Below, in pieces: positions 35,623-45,676 of a stretch of 64,000 bases of DNA; position 1 is the first letter of the stretch; every line of letters starts with the position of its first letter. The notes beneath the pieces were generated by a model. The model had not been told where the DNA came from, made no database searches, and saw only the letters and a list, made by a program, of their open reading frames with translations. The stretch is from Streptomyces sp. TLI_053. Its GTDB lineage: Bacteria > Actinomycetota > Actinomycetes > Streptomycetales > Streptomycetaceae. The DNA is taken from positions 62,001 to 126,000 of the forward strand of contig NZ_LT629775.1 in assembly GCF_900105395.1 (NCBI RefSeq). The letters are read 5' to 3'. Made by a program: the position numbers and the translations under genes.

Positions 35623-37100
35623 GTGAACAGCCCCGCACCCCCACCCCGACCGCCGCCTTCGCCGCAGCGGACCTCGGAGCCACCAGCGGCCGGGTGATCG
35701 TCGGCCACGTCGGCCGCAGCACGCTCGAACTCGTCGAAGCCAACCGCTTCGACAACACCCCCCTGCGGCTTCCCACCGGCCTGCACTGGGACCTCCCCGC
35801 CCTCTACACCGGCATCCTGACCGGTCTGCGCGCAGCCCACCAAAGCGGCCCCCTCGCCTCCGTCGGCATCGACAGCTGGGCCGTCGACTACGGCTTCCTC
35901 GACGCCGACGGAGCCCTCCTGGGCCTGCCCCACCACTACCGCGACCCCCGTACCCTCCATATCGCCGACCAGGTCCGCGACCGAGCCGGAGCCTCCCACC
36001 TCTACCAGACCACCGGCCTGCAGCACCTGCCGTTCAACACGGTCTTCCAACTCGCCGCCGCCCGCGGAACCGCGCTGCTGGACGCCGCTCGCACCCTCCT
36101 GCTCGTCCCTGACCTGCTCGCCTACTGGCTCACCGGCAACACCGGCGCCGAAGCCACCAACGCCTCCACCACCGGCCTGCTGGACGCCATCACCGGCACC
36201 TGGTCCCCCGACCTCGCCCGGCTGGCCGGCATCGACGAGAGCCTCCTGCCGCCGGTCCGCGAACCCGGCAGCATCATCGGCACCCTCCTGCCGCACGTCG
36301 CCACTGCCACCGGCCTGCCCGCTGCCACCCCGGTGGTCGCCGTCGCCTCCCACGACACCGCCTCTGCCATCGTCGCCGTCCCGGCCACCGAGCCCAACTC
36401 CGCATACATCTCCTGCGGCACCTGGTCCCTGGCGGGACTCGAACTCGACAAGCCGGTCCTCACCGACGCCTCCCGAGCCGCCAACTTCACCAACGAGCGC
36501 GGCATCGACGGCACCGTCCGCTACCTGCGCAACATCATGGGCATGTGGCTGCTGGAGGAATGCCGACGCAGCTGGACCATGCGCCGGATGCCGTCGGCGC
36601 TGGTGCCGCTGCTCGCAGAAGCCGCCGGGGCCGAGCCCTTCGCGGCGGTCATCGACCCGGATGCGCCTGACTTCCTCGCCCCCGAAGACATGCCCGATGC
36701 CATCGCCCGGTACTGCGTCCGCACCGGCCAGCGTCCCCCGGCGAGCCAGGGGGCGACCGTACGCTGCATCCTCGAGAGTCTGGCGCTGGCCCACCGTCGG
36801 ACCCTTCGCGCCGCCGCCGAGCTCGCCGGTCAGGACATCACCCACGTCCACATGGTCGGTGGTGGCAGCCGTAACGAACTGCTGTGTCAGTTCACCGCCG
36901 ATGCCACCGGTCTGCCCGTGGTCGCCGGGCCCGCCGAGGCCACCGCGCTCGGTAATGTCCTGGTCCAGGCCCGCGCGCACGGCCTGCTCGGTGACCTGGT
37001 CTCCATGCGGCGCCTGGTCGCCGACACCCAGCCGCTCCGCCGCTACCGTCCGCAGGGCGATCAGCGGATCTGGGACAGCCTCGAAGAGCGACTGTCCTGA
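35623..37100 (+). CDS. rhaB: L-rhamnulokinase, with an uncertain or frameshifted start
   Basis: FGGY-family kinase that phosphorylates L-rhamnulose. Seen: FAAADLGATSGRVIVG (phosphate loop), SVGIDSWAVDYGFLD (sugar-contact Asp), SHDTASAIVAVPAT and ISCGTWSLAG, ending QRIWDSLEERLS. About 490 residues. Oddity: the only good start, GTG at 35623 with GAGGA nine bases upstream and text VNSPAPPP, is in a different frame from the kinase. In the kinase frame no ATG, GTG or TTG lies between the aldolase stop and the conserved DLGATSG. A one-base indel in the C-rich stretch 35631-35655 would join them. Either the sequence has an error there, the gene is a pseudogene, or a rare start codon is used. Confidence 0.85.
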
Positions 37101-37141
37101 CCCGCCGTCAGCATCCGACCACGACGACCGAGGGAGACGCG

Positions 37142-37972
37142 ATGCGCGTCGCACTGCTTCTCACCTGCCTCAACGACACGCTCTATCCCAGTACCGGCCA
37201 GGCAGTCGTCAGCCTGCTGAACCGCCTCGGTGTGGACGTCGACTTCCCGATGGAGCAGACCTGCTGCGGGCAGGCCCACTACAACACCGGCTACCGGCAC
37301 TTCGCAGAGCCTCTCGCCCGGCGTACCGCCGAGGTGTTCGCCGGGTACGACGCCGTCGTCACCCCGTCGGGGTCCTGCGGATCGATGATCCGGGACATCT
37401 ACCCCCGCCTCGGTGAGCGGGCGCTGGCCGAAGGCCGGGGCAGCGCGCTCGGGCAGGAGCTGGCCGCGATCGCGGCGAAGACCTACGAACTCACCGAGTT
37501 CCTCGTCGATGTGCTGGGGGTGACCGACGTCGGCGCTTACTTCCCGTACACCGTCACCTACCACCCCACCTGTCACGGCCTGCGCCTGCTCGGACTGGGG
37601 AGGCGCCCCCTCGACCTGCTGCAGCAGGTCAGGGGCTTGACGCTGGCCGAGCTCGGCGGAGCCGACGAGTGCTGCGGCTTCGGTGGTACCTTCGCCCTCA
37701 AGAACGCGTCCGTGTCCGCCGCGATGGGCGCCGACAAGGCCCGCAACGCCGAGGCCACCGGCAGCGATGTGCTGTGCGCGGCCGACAACTCGTGTCTGAT
37801 GCACATCGGCGCGACCCTCTCGCGTCGCGGCAGCGACCTTCCCACCGTCCATATCGCCGAGATTCTCGCCAGCACCGAGGAGCACCCGCTGACGGTTCCG
37901 GGGCTCGCCACGAGTCCGGTCCACATCGTCATGGGACCCGGCCGAACCACCACCCGAGGAGCCGGCCGATGA
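37142..37972 (+). CDS. lutA: Lactate utilization protein LutA ((Fe-S)-binding subunit)
   Basis: 276 residues. Two CCG domains are visible: MEQTCCGQAHYNTGYRHF near residue 40 and GADECCGFGGTFALKN near 178, with partner cysteines in GSCGSM and HPTCHG. They bind a [4Fe-4S]-type cluster. It starts 41 bases after rhaB and its stop overlaps lutB (ATGA). It belongs to the LutABC complex that oxidises L-lactate to pyruvate, here disposing of lactate from rhamnose. Its N-terminal text, MRVALLLTCLNDTLYP, resembles the 13-codon remnant at 50941-50982 in the fucose operon. Confidence 0.94.
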   Translation: MRVALLLTCLNDTLYPSTGQAVVSLLNRLGVDVDFPMEQTCCGQAHYNTGYRHFAEPLARRTAEVFAGYDAVVTPSGSCGSMIRDIYPRLGERALAEGRGSALGQELAAIAAKTYELTEFLVDVLGVTDVGAYFPYTVTYHPTCHGLRLLGLGRRPLDLLQQVRGLTLAELGGADECCGFGGTFALKNASVSAAMGADKARNAEATGSDVLCAADNSCLMHIGATLSRRGSDLPTVHIAEILASTEEHPLTVPGLATSPVHIVMGPGRTTTRGAGR

Positions 37973-39444
37973 GCGGCACCTACCTGGGCATGCCCGCCTT
38001 CCCCAAGGCGGCTGCCGAGTCCACCAGGGACGAACGTCTGCGCGGCAACCTGCGCCACGCGACCCACACGATCCGCGACAAGCGGGCCGCGGCTGTCCGG
38101 GAGCTGCCCGACTGGGCGGACCTGCGCAGGGCCGGCAAGGAGATCAAGGACCGTACCCTGCGCCACCTCGACCACTACCTGCTGCAGGCCGAAGCCGCCG
38201 TCACGGCGGCGGGCGGGACCGTTCACTGGGCCGCCGACGCCGCCGAGGCCAACCGGATCGTCGCCTACCTGACGAAGGCAGCAGGCGAGTCGGAGGTCGT
38301 CAAGGTCAAGTCGATGGCCACCCAGGAGATCGGTCTCAACGACGCTCTTGCCGCAGAGGGGATCACTGCCTACGAGACCGACCTCGCCGAGCTGATCGTC
38401 CAGCTCGGCGACGACCTGCCTTCCCACATTCTCGTGCCCGCGATCCACCGCAACCGTGGGGAGATCCGGGACATCTTCACCGACGCTATGGGCAAGTGGG
38501 GCAGGCCCGCTCCCGAAGGACTGAGCGACTCGCCGGCCGACCTCGCCGAGGCGGCCCGCCTGCACTTGCGGGAGAAGTTCCTGCGCGCCAAGGTCGCCGT
38601 CTCGGGCGCCAACTTCCTCGTCGCCGAGACCGGCACCCTCGTCGTCGTCGAGTCCGAGGGCAACGGCCGTATGTGCCTGACCCTCCCCGAGACACTGATC
38701 TCCGTCGTCGGCATCGAGAAGGTCATCCCCACCTGGCGCGACCTCGAGGTCTACCTCCAGTTGCTCCCTCGTTCCTCCACCGCCGAGCGGATGAACCCCT
38801 ACACCTCCACCTGGACCGGGATCACCAAGGGCGACGGCCCCACGGCCTTCCACCTCGTTCTGCTCGACAACGGCCGCACAGACACCCTCGCCGACGAGGT
38901 CGGGCGCCAGGCCCTGCGGTGCATCCGCTGCTCCGCCTGCCTGAATGTGTGCCCGGTGTACGAGCGGGCCGGCGGGCACGCCTACGGCTCCCCCTACCCG
39001 GGGCCGATCGGCGCGATCCTCACTCCGCAGCTGCGCGGCACCACCAGCGAGGTCGACGCCTCGCTCCCTTACGCCTCCACCCTCTGCGGCGCCTGTTACG
39101 AGGTCTGCCCGGTCGCCATCGACATCCCCGAGGTCCTCGTCCACCTGCGCGAACGGGTCGTGCAGGGCGGAGAGGTCACCGTCGACGGCGAGCAGGCCAC
39201 CCTCGCACCGGCTTCGGGTCACGCCCTGGAGCGTGCCGCGATGCGTACGAGCGCCTGGGCGCTCGCCCACCCTGCCGTCCTGCGGACCGGGCAACGCGTC
39301 GCCTCGGCCACCCGTCGCCTACACCCCTCCCGTCTTCCCGGCCCCGGCCGCGCGTGGTCCCAGACGCGCGACCTGCCGGTCCTTCCCCCCGAACCCTTCC
39401 GCGACTGGTGGCAGCGCGCCAAGGACGAACGGAACGAGTCATGA
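37969..39444 (+). CDS. lutB: Lactate utilization protein LutB (iron-sulfur subunit)
   Basis: 491 residues from the ATG that overlaps the lutA stop. N-terminal LUD domain, then two [4Fe-4S] motifs, CIRCSACLNVCPVYERAG (about residue 318) and CGACYEVCPVAIDIPE (about 375). It carries electrons from lactate oxidation within LutABC. Stop overlaps lutC (ATGA), so the three subunits are co-translated. Confidence 0.95.
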   Translation: MSGTYLGMPAFPKAAAESTRDERLRGNLRHATHTIRDKRAAAVRELPDWADLRRAGKEIKDRTLRHLDHYLLQAEAAVTAAGGTVHWAADAAEANRIVAYLTKAAGESEVVKVKSMATQEIGLNDALAAEGITAYETDLAELIVQLGDDLPSHILVPAIHRNRGEIRDIFTDAMGKWGRPAPEGLSDSPADLAEAARLHLREKFLRAKVAVSGANFLVAETGTLVVVESEGNGRMCLTLPETLISVVGIEKVIPTWRDLEVYLQLLPRSSTAERMNPYTSTWTGITKGDGPTAFHLVLLDNGRTDTLADEVGRQALRCIRCSACLNVCPVYERAGGHAYGSPYPGPIGAILTPQLRGTTSEVDASLPYASTLCGACYEVCPVAIDIPEVLVHLRERVVQGGEVTVDGEQATLAPASGHALERAAMRTSAWALAHPAVLRTGQRVASATRRLHPSRLPGPGRAWSQTRDLPVLPPEPFRDWWQRAKDERNES

Positions 39445-40085
39445 CCTCCCGTGACCAGATGCTGGAACGTATCCGGCGCGCGCTCAGCGACGTTCCCGAC
39501 GACGAGACGCCCCTCGACGTCGTGGTCAGCCGGTCCTACCAGCCCTCGCACCTGCCGGACCGTCCCGAGGCGGTGGCCGACGTCCTCGCGGAGAACCTCG
39601 CGGACTACAGGGCCGTCGTCCACCGGTGCAGCACCGGGCAGCTTCCGCGCGCACTCACCCGGATCTGGGCCGACAGACACACCCGGACTCTCCTCGTCCC
39701 CGCCGGTCTGCCTGCGGGCTGGCTGAGCGCCACAGCCGACATCACGCAGGTTCCCGAGCATGCCGGCCTCACCCCGGCCGACCTGGACAGCATCGACTCC
39801 GTAATCACCGGCTGCGCCGTGGCAATCGCTGAGACGGGGACGATCGTTCTGGACGCCGGTCCGGGTCAGGGGACCCGTCGCGCCACTCTGATTCCCGACC
39901 ACCATGTGTGTGTCGTCCAGGCGCATCAGGTCGTGGCAGCGTTGCCCCTGGCGTTGGAGCGGCTGGACCCGCGGCGCCCGCTGACCTGGATTTCCGGTCC
40001 CTCCGCCACCAGTGACATCGAACTGGACCGAGTCGAGGGCGTCCACGGCCCGCGGACACTCGAAGTCGTTCTCCTCACCGACTGA
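39441..40085 (+). CDS. lutC: Lactate utilization protein LutC (LUD domain)
   Basis: 214 residues, ATG overlapping the lutB stop. LUD-domain landmarks are present: the C-terminal block with AIAETGTIVLDAGPGQGTRR, the HHVCVVQAHQVV loop, and ISGPSATSDIELDRVEGVHG. Third subunit of the L-lactate oxidising complex. Last gene of the rhaI-lutC operon; a strong hairpin overlaps its 3' end. Confidence 0.94.
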   Translation: MTSRDQMLERIRRALSDVPDDETPLDVVVSRSYQPSHLPDRPEAVADVLAENLADYRAVVHRCSTGQLPRALTRIWADRHTRTLLVPAGLPAGWLSATADITQVPEHAGLTPADLDSIDSVITGCAVAIAETGTIVLDAGPGQGTRRATLIPDHHVCVVQAHQVVAALPLALERLDPRRPLTWISGPSATSDIELDRVEGVHGPRTLEVVLLTD

Positions 40086-40109
40086 GCAAAATAGCTCGCT
40101 CGGTGAGGA
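40072..40109. terminator. Bidirectional terminator between lutC and the convergent binding-protein gene
   Basis: TCCTCACCGA pairs perfectly with TCGGTGAGGA, with an inner GAGC/GCTC and an AT-rich loop (AAAATA). The stem begins inside lutC and spans its stop codon. It can serve both converging transcripts. Confidence 0.8.
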
Positions 40110-40136
40110 AGCACGGTCGGCGAGGGTCCGGATCCA

Positions 40137-41816
40137 CTACTTGATGAATCCGATGTCCTGATATTTGATCGAGGCGAATCCGTTGGCCCCGAAGTTGGCC
40201 AGGGACTTCTTGCTGACGACGATCTGCGGCGATTGGTACAGCGGAATCACTGCAGCTTCCTGCCATACGAGCGAGTCCGCCTTATTGATCTCCTGAAGGG
40301 CTTCCTTGCTGTCCAGCGAGGCCGATGCGCGGTTCATCGCGGCATCGATCTCAGGGCTTCCGACTCGGGCGAAGTTCAGCTGGATGGACCCGTTCTCCGG
40401 GGCAGCATAAATCGGCTGGTTTGCGGCCACGGGGAAGGCGGAGCCGAACCAGTTGAACGCAGTGACGTCGTAGTCGCCGGGAATAATATACTTGTCAAAC
40501 AGCTGTGCACCTGGGACGGATTGGATCTCCAAGGAAATTCCTACACGCGCGAGCATGGTCTGCAGGAGCTTGCCCTCATTGGCCGCCTCCTGCAGGTCGG
40601 ACGGGATGACGAGTCTGATTTTCAACGGGACACCGTCCTTCGTACGCCCGCCCCCATCCATTTTCCATCCCGCCGCGTCCAGTTCCCGCTTAGCCGCCTC
40701 CGGGTCGAACGTTCCGATTTCCCCGGCGTTGTCCTGATATCCCTCCTGTCCAGGGAAGAGAAAATGACTGCCCAGGGTGGCAGCAGCCTGGTCCAGGCTC
40801 TGCAGGGCGGACTTCGCAATCACCTCGCGGTCGACTGCACGGGCGAGCGCGCGGCGGACACGTACATCCTGGAGAATTTTTCCCTGCCCGTTGAGAGTGA
40901 AGTGTCGGAAATTGGGAGCCCCGGCTCGAAGAACCTGGGAGTCCTTCACCTTCGTGGCCTGGGCATAGACGGAGGCATTGGCCCCGATATTGACGAAGTC
41001 GACCTCGCCGTTCGCGAAGGCGCTGCCGGCCACCGACTCCTCCAGCGAACGGAAGACAATCCCGTCGAGCATCGTCCGCTCCCCCCACCATGCGGGGTCC
41101 CGGGCGACCGACAGGGTCTTGGCGGTCGGGTCCAGGGCGGAGAATTTGAATGGGCCGGCCGTGACGGGCACCTTCTCGACATAACCTTCGTTGAAGCCCT
41201 GTGCCGTGCCGATCACGGAGGCCGGATAGAGCGGGTTGAACAGTGACTTCCATTCGCCGAACGGGCTGGCGAACGAAACAACCACCTCCGTATCACTCGC
41301 CCCTCTCGACACATCCGAGATGAGATCGTATCCCGTTTGGGATGCCGTCCTGTAGGCGGAATCCTTCCCATTCCCCGCACGCCAGAGCGCCTGGAAGTCC
41401 CGGTATGAGATCGCTTCCCCGTCAGTCCATCGGGCCTTCGGGTTGATCGTGTAGGTGACGGTCTGCCTGCCGGAATCCTGCGTCACCTTCACATCGGACA
41501 GATAGTCAGGGTCGGGCGAGACATTTCCAGCCGGATCGGCCTTCATGATGACAGGCATCATCGAGGACATGATACGGTCCGTATCGATGTTGCTGCCGTC
41601 CACGTGGTGACTGTTGAGATTCTCGGTGATGTCCTCGACCGGCCATTTGAGCGTTCCACCTGAAGACAGTTCGGATCGATCAGCCGAATTCAAACTGTCC
41701 ACCGTTGCAGTATTCTGCGAATTCTCGCCGTCACTGGCGGAGCAGCCGGAAAGAAGAAGCGCACCAGCAGTGGTCAATGCCACCAGAAAAGACTTGTATC
41801 GACTGGGTGCCCGCAC
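40137..41816 (-). CDS. Orphan peptide-type substrate-binding lipoprotein (SBP family 5)
   Basis: 559 residues from the GTG at 41816, chosen because GGGAGG stands seven bases upstream and a lipoprotein signal follows at once (FLVALTTAGALLLSGCSASD, lipobox LSGC). The body is a family 5 (oligopeptide/dipeptide) binding protein: WPVEDITENLNSHHVDGSNI, RDFQALWRAGN and AFNWFGSAFPVAANQPIYA. No permease or ATPase genes adjoin it, so it either shares another Opp-type transporter or acts as a sensor component. Divergent from a LAL regulator with 131 bases between the starts. The partial peptide-type ATPase at 62577 is 20 kb away and in a different operon. Confidence 0.88.
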   Translation of the reverse strand: MRAPSRYKSFLVALTTAGALLLSGCSASDGENSQNTATVDSLNSADRSELSSGGTLKWPVEDITENLNSHHVDGSNIDTDRIMSSMMPVIMKADPAGNVSPDPDYLSDVKVTQDSGRQTVTYTINPKARWTDGEAISYRDFQALWRAGNGKDSAYRTASQTGYDLISDVSRGASDTEVVVSFASPFGEWKSLFNPLYPASVIGTAQGFNEGYVEKVPVTAGPFKFSALDPTAKTLSVARDPAWWGERTMLDGIVFRSLEESVAGSAFANGEVDFVNIGANASVYAQATKVKDSQVLRAGAPNFRHFTLNGQGKILQDVRVRRALARAVDREVIAKSALQSLDQAAATLGSHFLFPGQEGYQDNAGEIGTFDPEAAKRELDAAGWKMDGGGRTKDGVPLKIRLVIPSDLQEAANEGKLLQTMLARVGISLEIQSVPGAQLFDKYIIPGDYDVTAFNWFGSAFPVAANQPIYAAPENGSIQLNFARVGSPEIDAAMNRASASLDSKEALQEINKADSLVWQEAAVIPLYQSPQIVVSKKSLANFGANGFASIKYQDIGFIK

Positions 41817-41947
41817 GGTAACGCCTCCCGGTTCCTGTCGTCCCATCCTTGTTAGGATGGTATGCGTATGTCTCTGATATCGCCTGGCAGCGCACCGTAG
41901 GCGGCCAGGAACCACGAAAGCGATCCCCCTGTGGCCCGGGAACCGTC

Positions 41948-44857
41948 ATGACTGGCAATGTCACAAACGCAGAAGGCGGCGACTTCCACTTCGGCATGGT
42001 CGGACGTGAGCGGGAGCTGCAGGCAGTCGTCGCCGCGCTGGAACACCCGCCCGCCGTCGTCCTGGTGGAGGGCGAGGCCGGATCCGGCAAGACGCGCCTG
42101 GTCCACGAGGCTGTGCGGGCACTGAACGGCACAGCACAGGTGAAAGCACTCTTCGGCCACTGCAGTCCCCTGCGCGAGCCTCTTCCCTACGAGCCCATCG
42201 TTCGCGGCCTCCGGGGCGTGACCAAGCTGCTCCCGCCGACGACGTTGCTGGCTCCGGAGGCCGCTGCGCTGTCGACGTTGCTCCCGGAGATCGAGAGCCT
42301 CGTGGCGGACCGGGCGCTTCGGCCCGGGCAGGAACAGCCCCATCGGGACCTGGTGGCCGAGGCGGTGCGCGTCGTCCTCCAAGCAGTCGGCCCTGCGATC
42401 TTGGTCGTCGAGGACCTGCACTGGGCCGACGAACCCACGCGTGAGGCGCTGTTCCTGCTCGCGAGCAACCCGCCCGCGGACTGCGGGCTGGTCCTCACCT
42501 ACCGGGAGGAGGACCTTGGTGCGGCCAAGCCGGTTCTGGGCAGTTCCTACCGCCTTCCCGCTGTCGGCCGCGGCACCGAGGTCCGACTGCGGCCCCTGAG
42601 CGAGCCCGACATCATTCGGCTGGTGACGCAGGCGCTGGGCACGACCGGCGCGGCGGCGCTGGGACACACGTTGTTCGAGCGCAGCGCCGGTGTGCCGCTG
42701 GTGGTGGAGGAAGACCTGATCACGTTGACCGAGCGGCAAGAGATAGCAGGCCGGCCGTCGGACGACGTGGCAGCGCGGGTGGCCCTGCGCGAGAGCGGGG
42801 TCCCCCGGACGCTGCGCGAGGCCATCTTCGAGCGCATGGACAATCTGAGTGCCGCCGGGCTGGCAGTGGTGGAGGCGGCAGCGGTGGTCGAAGTGGCGGC
42901 AGACCAGGTTCTTCTCACCCGGGTCGCCGGCCTGTCGCCGGCCGAGGGCGCCCGCGGGCTCGTCGAGGCACTCAGGGCGAAGGTGCTGTGCGAGACTGCG
43001 CCGGGACGATACGGGTTCCGCCACGTGCTGGCCCGCCAGGCTGTGTACACCAATACGCTCGGCCCCGTACGGACTGTCCTGCACGGCGAGGCGGTACGCG
43101 CGCTCGAGGCCTGCGATCCGCCGCCGCTCGTGCAGATCGCCCACCACATCCGGGCGAGAGGGGACATGGAAAACTGGCCCCGAGCCGCCGAAACGGCTGC
43201 CAGGCAGGCCATCGCCCTGGGCGATGACGGTGCCGCTTCCGAGCTGTTGCACCAGCTCCTGGACCAGCCGGACACGGACCCGAAGATGCGCTCGGAAGCG
43301 GCACTCGCCCTGGCCGAGATCGCTCACAAGGCCACGGACTACAGGCGCAGTGTGGAGATCTCGCGCCGCCTCATCGCCGACCCGCGTCTGCCGCAGCTGA
43401 CCCGCGCCCGTGTCCGGGCCACCCTCGCCACCTTGATGGTCAACCAAGCCGGCGACGTCGCCGGCTACAGGGAGATGGAGCGGGCCATCGCCGAGCTCAC
43501 ACCCTGGCCGCGGTACGCGGTCCTGTGCATGGTGGGAATGGTGCTCGACGAGCACACGCAGACACCCGACCAGATCGCCGGGTGGCTGGACCGGGCCGAT
43601 GCTCTGCTCGAAGGTGACGACTTCCCTTCAGGACGGGCCGCCGTCCTGTCCGCGCGACTGTCGGTGCGTGCCGGCCTGGGCGACAGCACCGCGTGGGAGG
43701 CCACTGACGCGCTCCCCCGTGACTCGGCCGACCCCGAAGTGCACCGGCAGACGTTGATCACGCTGTACAACGTCGGCCTTTCCGGGATCCGCTCCGGCAT
43801 GGACGAGAGAGCCAAGGCACTCGTCGAGGAGTGCGGGCGTCTGTCCGGGCAGGGGGTTAATCCATCCCTGGAGTGCTATGCCCGGACGCAATTGCTTCGC
43901 CTGGATTGGCTCGGCGGTCACTGGCCCGGGATCGAGAAGCGCTTCGACGAGCTCGCGTTCCACTACCCGGGCATGGCGATGATCGCTCCCGTCCGAGGGC
44001 TGGTGTGCGGCATCACGGCAGCCGCCCGGGGCGAATGGAGCAAAGCTCTCGAATACTACGAGGCGCTTGCGGACTGCAGGGAGGGCGAGGTGACGTGCGA
44101 ACTGGAAGGGGCTGCGGCACGAGCGTCGGTCCAGCTTGCGAGCAGTGACCCGGCCCGGGCCCGGGCTACGGTGCAGCCCGCCCTGGAACTCCTGCGGCAT
44201 GCTGGGGCCTGGGCTCGCGGCAGCGGTCTGGTGCCCGTCGCTGTCAGAGCAGCTCTGGCCTGTGGCGATGACGCGGAGGGCGCTCGCCTCGTGGACGAGG
44301 CGGTCAAGGCGCAGCAGGAACGGCTCGCTTGCGCGTTCGTGGCGCCGGCTGCGGACGCCGAGGTGTCCATGGCACGCGGTCTTCTCCTGGCCGAGAGCGA
44401 TCCACAGGCCTCAGCCGCCCATTTCGACGATGCCGCACAGGTGTGGCGGAGGGTCGGGCGTCCTTACCCGCGGGCACAGGCGCTGGAGGCGCGCGCCGGT
44501 GCCGTTGCTGCCGTCTCGCCGGAATCGGCGAAGGATGAGCTGAACGCGGTGGCGGACGCCTTTGTTCGGCTTGGCGCCACCTACGATGCCGCCCGCTGCC
44601 GTCGGGCCGCGAACGGCGGTACGACCGGATCAGCACAGTCTTCCGCACGCGGGCGGCGGGGGTACGGCGGCCAGCTGTCGCCGCGTGAGGTCGAGGTGGC
44701 ACAGCTTCTTGCCGCTGGCGCCTCGAACAAGGAGATCGCGGGGGTTCTCTTCCTGTCGGTGAGGACCGTGGAACATCACGTTGCTCGTGCTTTGAGCAAA
44801 CTCGGAGTGACTGAACGCACCGCAGTGAGTGATGCGTTGCGTGCGCGGTCTGACTGA
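41948..44857 (+). CDS. LAL-type LuxR-family regulator with N-terminal ATPase
   Basis: 969 residues, typical LAL (large ATP-binding LuxR) size. An AAA+ ATPase module comes first: Walker A GEAGSGKT at residues 42-49 and Walker [11 protein letters not shown] near 150-160. A helical repeat-rich middle follows, and a C-terminal LuxR helix-turn-helix ([20 protein letters not shown], then [17 protein letters not shown]) lies near 905-965. LAL proteins are often pathway activators for secondary metabolism or sugar use. Start at the ATG at 41948; further upstream codons lie in the promoter region shared with the divergent binding-protein gene. Target genes unknown; the neighbouring lipoprotein gene is the first candidate. 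Confidence 0.9.
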   Translation: MTGNVTNAEGGDFHFGMVGRERELQAVVAALEHPPAVVLVEGEAGSGKTRLVHEAVRALNGTAQVKALFGHCSPLREPLPYEPIVRGLRGVTKLLPPTTLLAPEAAALSTLLPEIESLVADRALRPGQEQPHRDLVAEAVRVVLQAVGPAILVVEDLHWADEPTREALFLLASNPPADCGLVLTYREEDLGAAKPVLGSSYRLPAVGRGTEVRLRPLSEPDIIRLVTQALGTTGAAALGHTLFERSAGVPLVVEEDLITLTERQEIAGRPSDDVAARVALRESGVPRTLREAIFERMDNLSAAGLAVVEAAAVVEVAADQVLLTRVAGLSPAEGARGLVEALRAKVLCETAPGRYGFRHVLARQAVYTNTLGPVRTVLHGEAVRALEACDPPPLVQIAHHIRARGDMENWPRAAETAARQAIALGDDGAASELLHQLLDQPDTDPKMRSEAALALAEIAHKATDYRRSVEISRRLIADPRLPQLTRARVRATLATLMVNQAGDVAGYREMERAIAELTPWPRYAVLCMVGMVLDEHTQTPDQIAGWLDRADALLEGDDFPSGRAAVLSARLSVRAGLGDSTAWEATDALPRDSADPEVHRQTLITLYNVGLSGIRSGMDERAKALVEECGRLSGQGVNPSLECYARTQLLRLDWLGGHWPGIEKRFDELAFHYPGMAMIAPVRGLVCGITAAARGEWSKALEYYEALADCREGEVTCELEGAAARASVQLASSDPARARATVQPALELLRHAGAWARGSGLVPVAVRAALACGDDAEGARLVDEAVKAQQERLACAFVAPAADAEVSMARGLLLAESDPQASAAHFDDAAQVWRRVGRPYPRAQALEARAGAVAAVSPESAKDELNAVADAFVRLGATYDAARCRRAANGGTTGSAQSSARGRRGYGGQLSPREVEVAQLLAAGASNKEIAGVLFLSVRTVEHHVARALSKLGVTERTAVSDALRARSD

Positions 44858-45169
44858 CGCGGAGCGGCTACGGCGTGTTGATGCCGGTTGTGCGCCCGGA
44901 GTGTCCCGGTCCCCTGTGCTCGGCAATGTCGATCGTGCGGGCCGAAACCGTCGACATGCTTCTGCCTGCGGTCTCGGGCGCGGAATGTGCGACCGGCGTG
45001 CGCCGGCGTCTTTTCCTTCGAGGAAGCGCTGCCCGAATCGTCGTGCGCGCCCCCAATCTCGTTGGGACTGTGGTTGAAGTAAGGCGGAAATCCTACACTC
45101 GGTCCGACTGCCGGCTGCACGGCGATTGTTGGCGCGGCAGCTGGGCCGGATCCATGAAAGGACACATCC
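44858..45169. other. Intergenic region, no gene seen
   Basis: 312 bases behind the LAL gene with no convincing frame, ribosome site or strong hairpin. The last 40 bases hold GAAAGGA, the ribosome binding site of the next small gene. Confidence 0.5.
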
Positions 45170-45535
45170 GTGATGATTCCGATCCGGAAATTGGCGTTGG
45201 CGCTGGCCGTGTCGGCGGCTCTGGGGCTCGTGATTGTGGCCCCTGCCGACGCAAGTGACCTGAAGCTGCAGGCCGTGGTCGGCACCGGCTATCAGAACCG
45301 GAACTTCGGTGGTAGCACAGAGGCGTTGGAGGACACCGGCGGGGTGTGCGAGCAGATCCCTCACCGCATCCTCTCCGCGAGGAACACCTCCGGCCCGAGC
45401 GGGCCGGCCATCGCGATCTACGCCAACGGGTTGTGCCTCGTTCCCCTCATCACGCTGGAGCCGGGCGAGGAGGACAACAACCTTGACCCTCTCAACCTGT
45501 GGGGTGGCGCGGACCACTACCGAACCATCAACTGA
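45170..45535 (+). CDS. Small secreted protein of unknown function
   Basis: 121 residues. A clear signal peptide (RKLALALAVSAALGLVIVAP, cut near ADA-S) leaves about 90 mature residues with two cysteines (GVCEQ and GLCLV) that could form a disulfide. The mature part starts DLKLQAVVGTGYQNRNFGGS and ends WGGADHYRTIN; it is acidic. GAAAGGA upstream supports the start. The small lectin-like or inhibitor-like size suggests an extracellular role, but no family was recognised. Alone between the LAL gene and degraded DNA. Confidence 0.65.
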   Translation: MMIPIRKLALALAVSAALGLVIVAPADASDLKLQAVVGTGYQNRNFGGSTEALEDTGGVCEQIPHRILSARNTSGPSGPAIAIYANGLCLVPLITLEPGEEDNNLDPLNLWGGADHYRTIN

Positions 45536-45676
45536 TTCGGAGACAGTTGCTGTCTGGTCGGCAGCGGTGGTCGGTGCGACCGCTTTGGTAGCTCTGCGGG
45601 CTGGACCTACCTGGGCCGACAGCTTCAGCCCGTCCTCTAGCTACGGCCAGGTAGTGAGTAACACTGAGTAGTCGTC

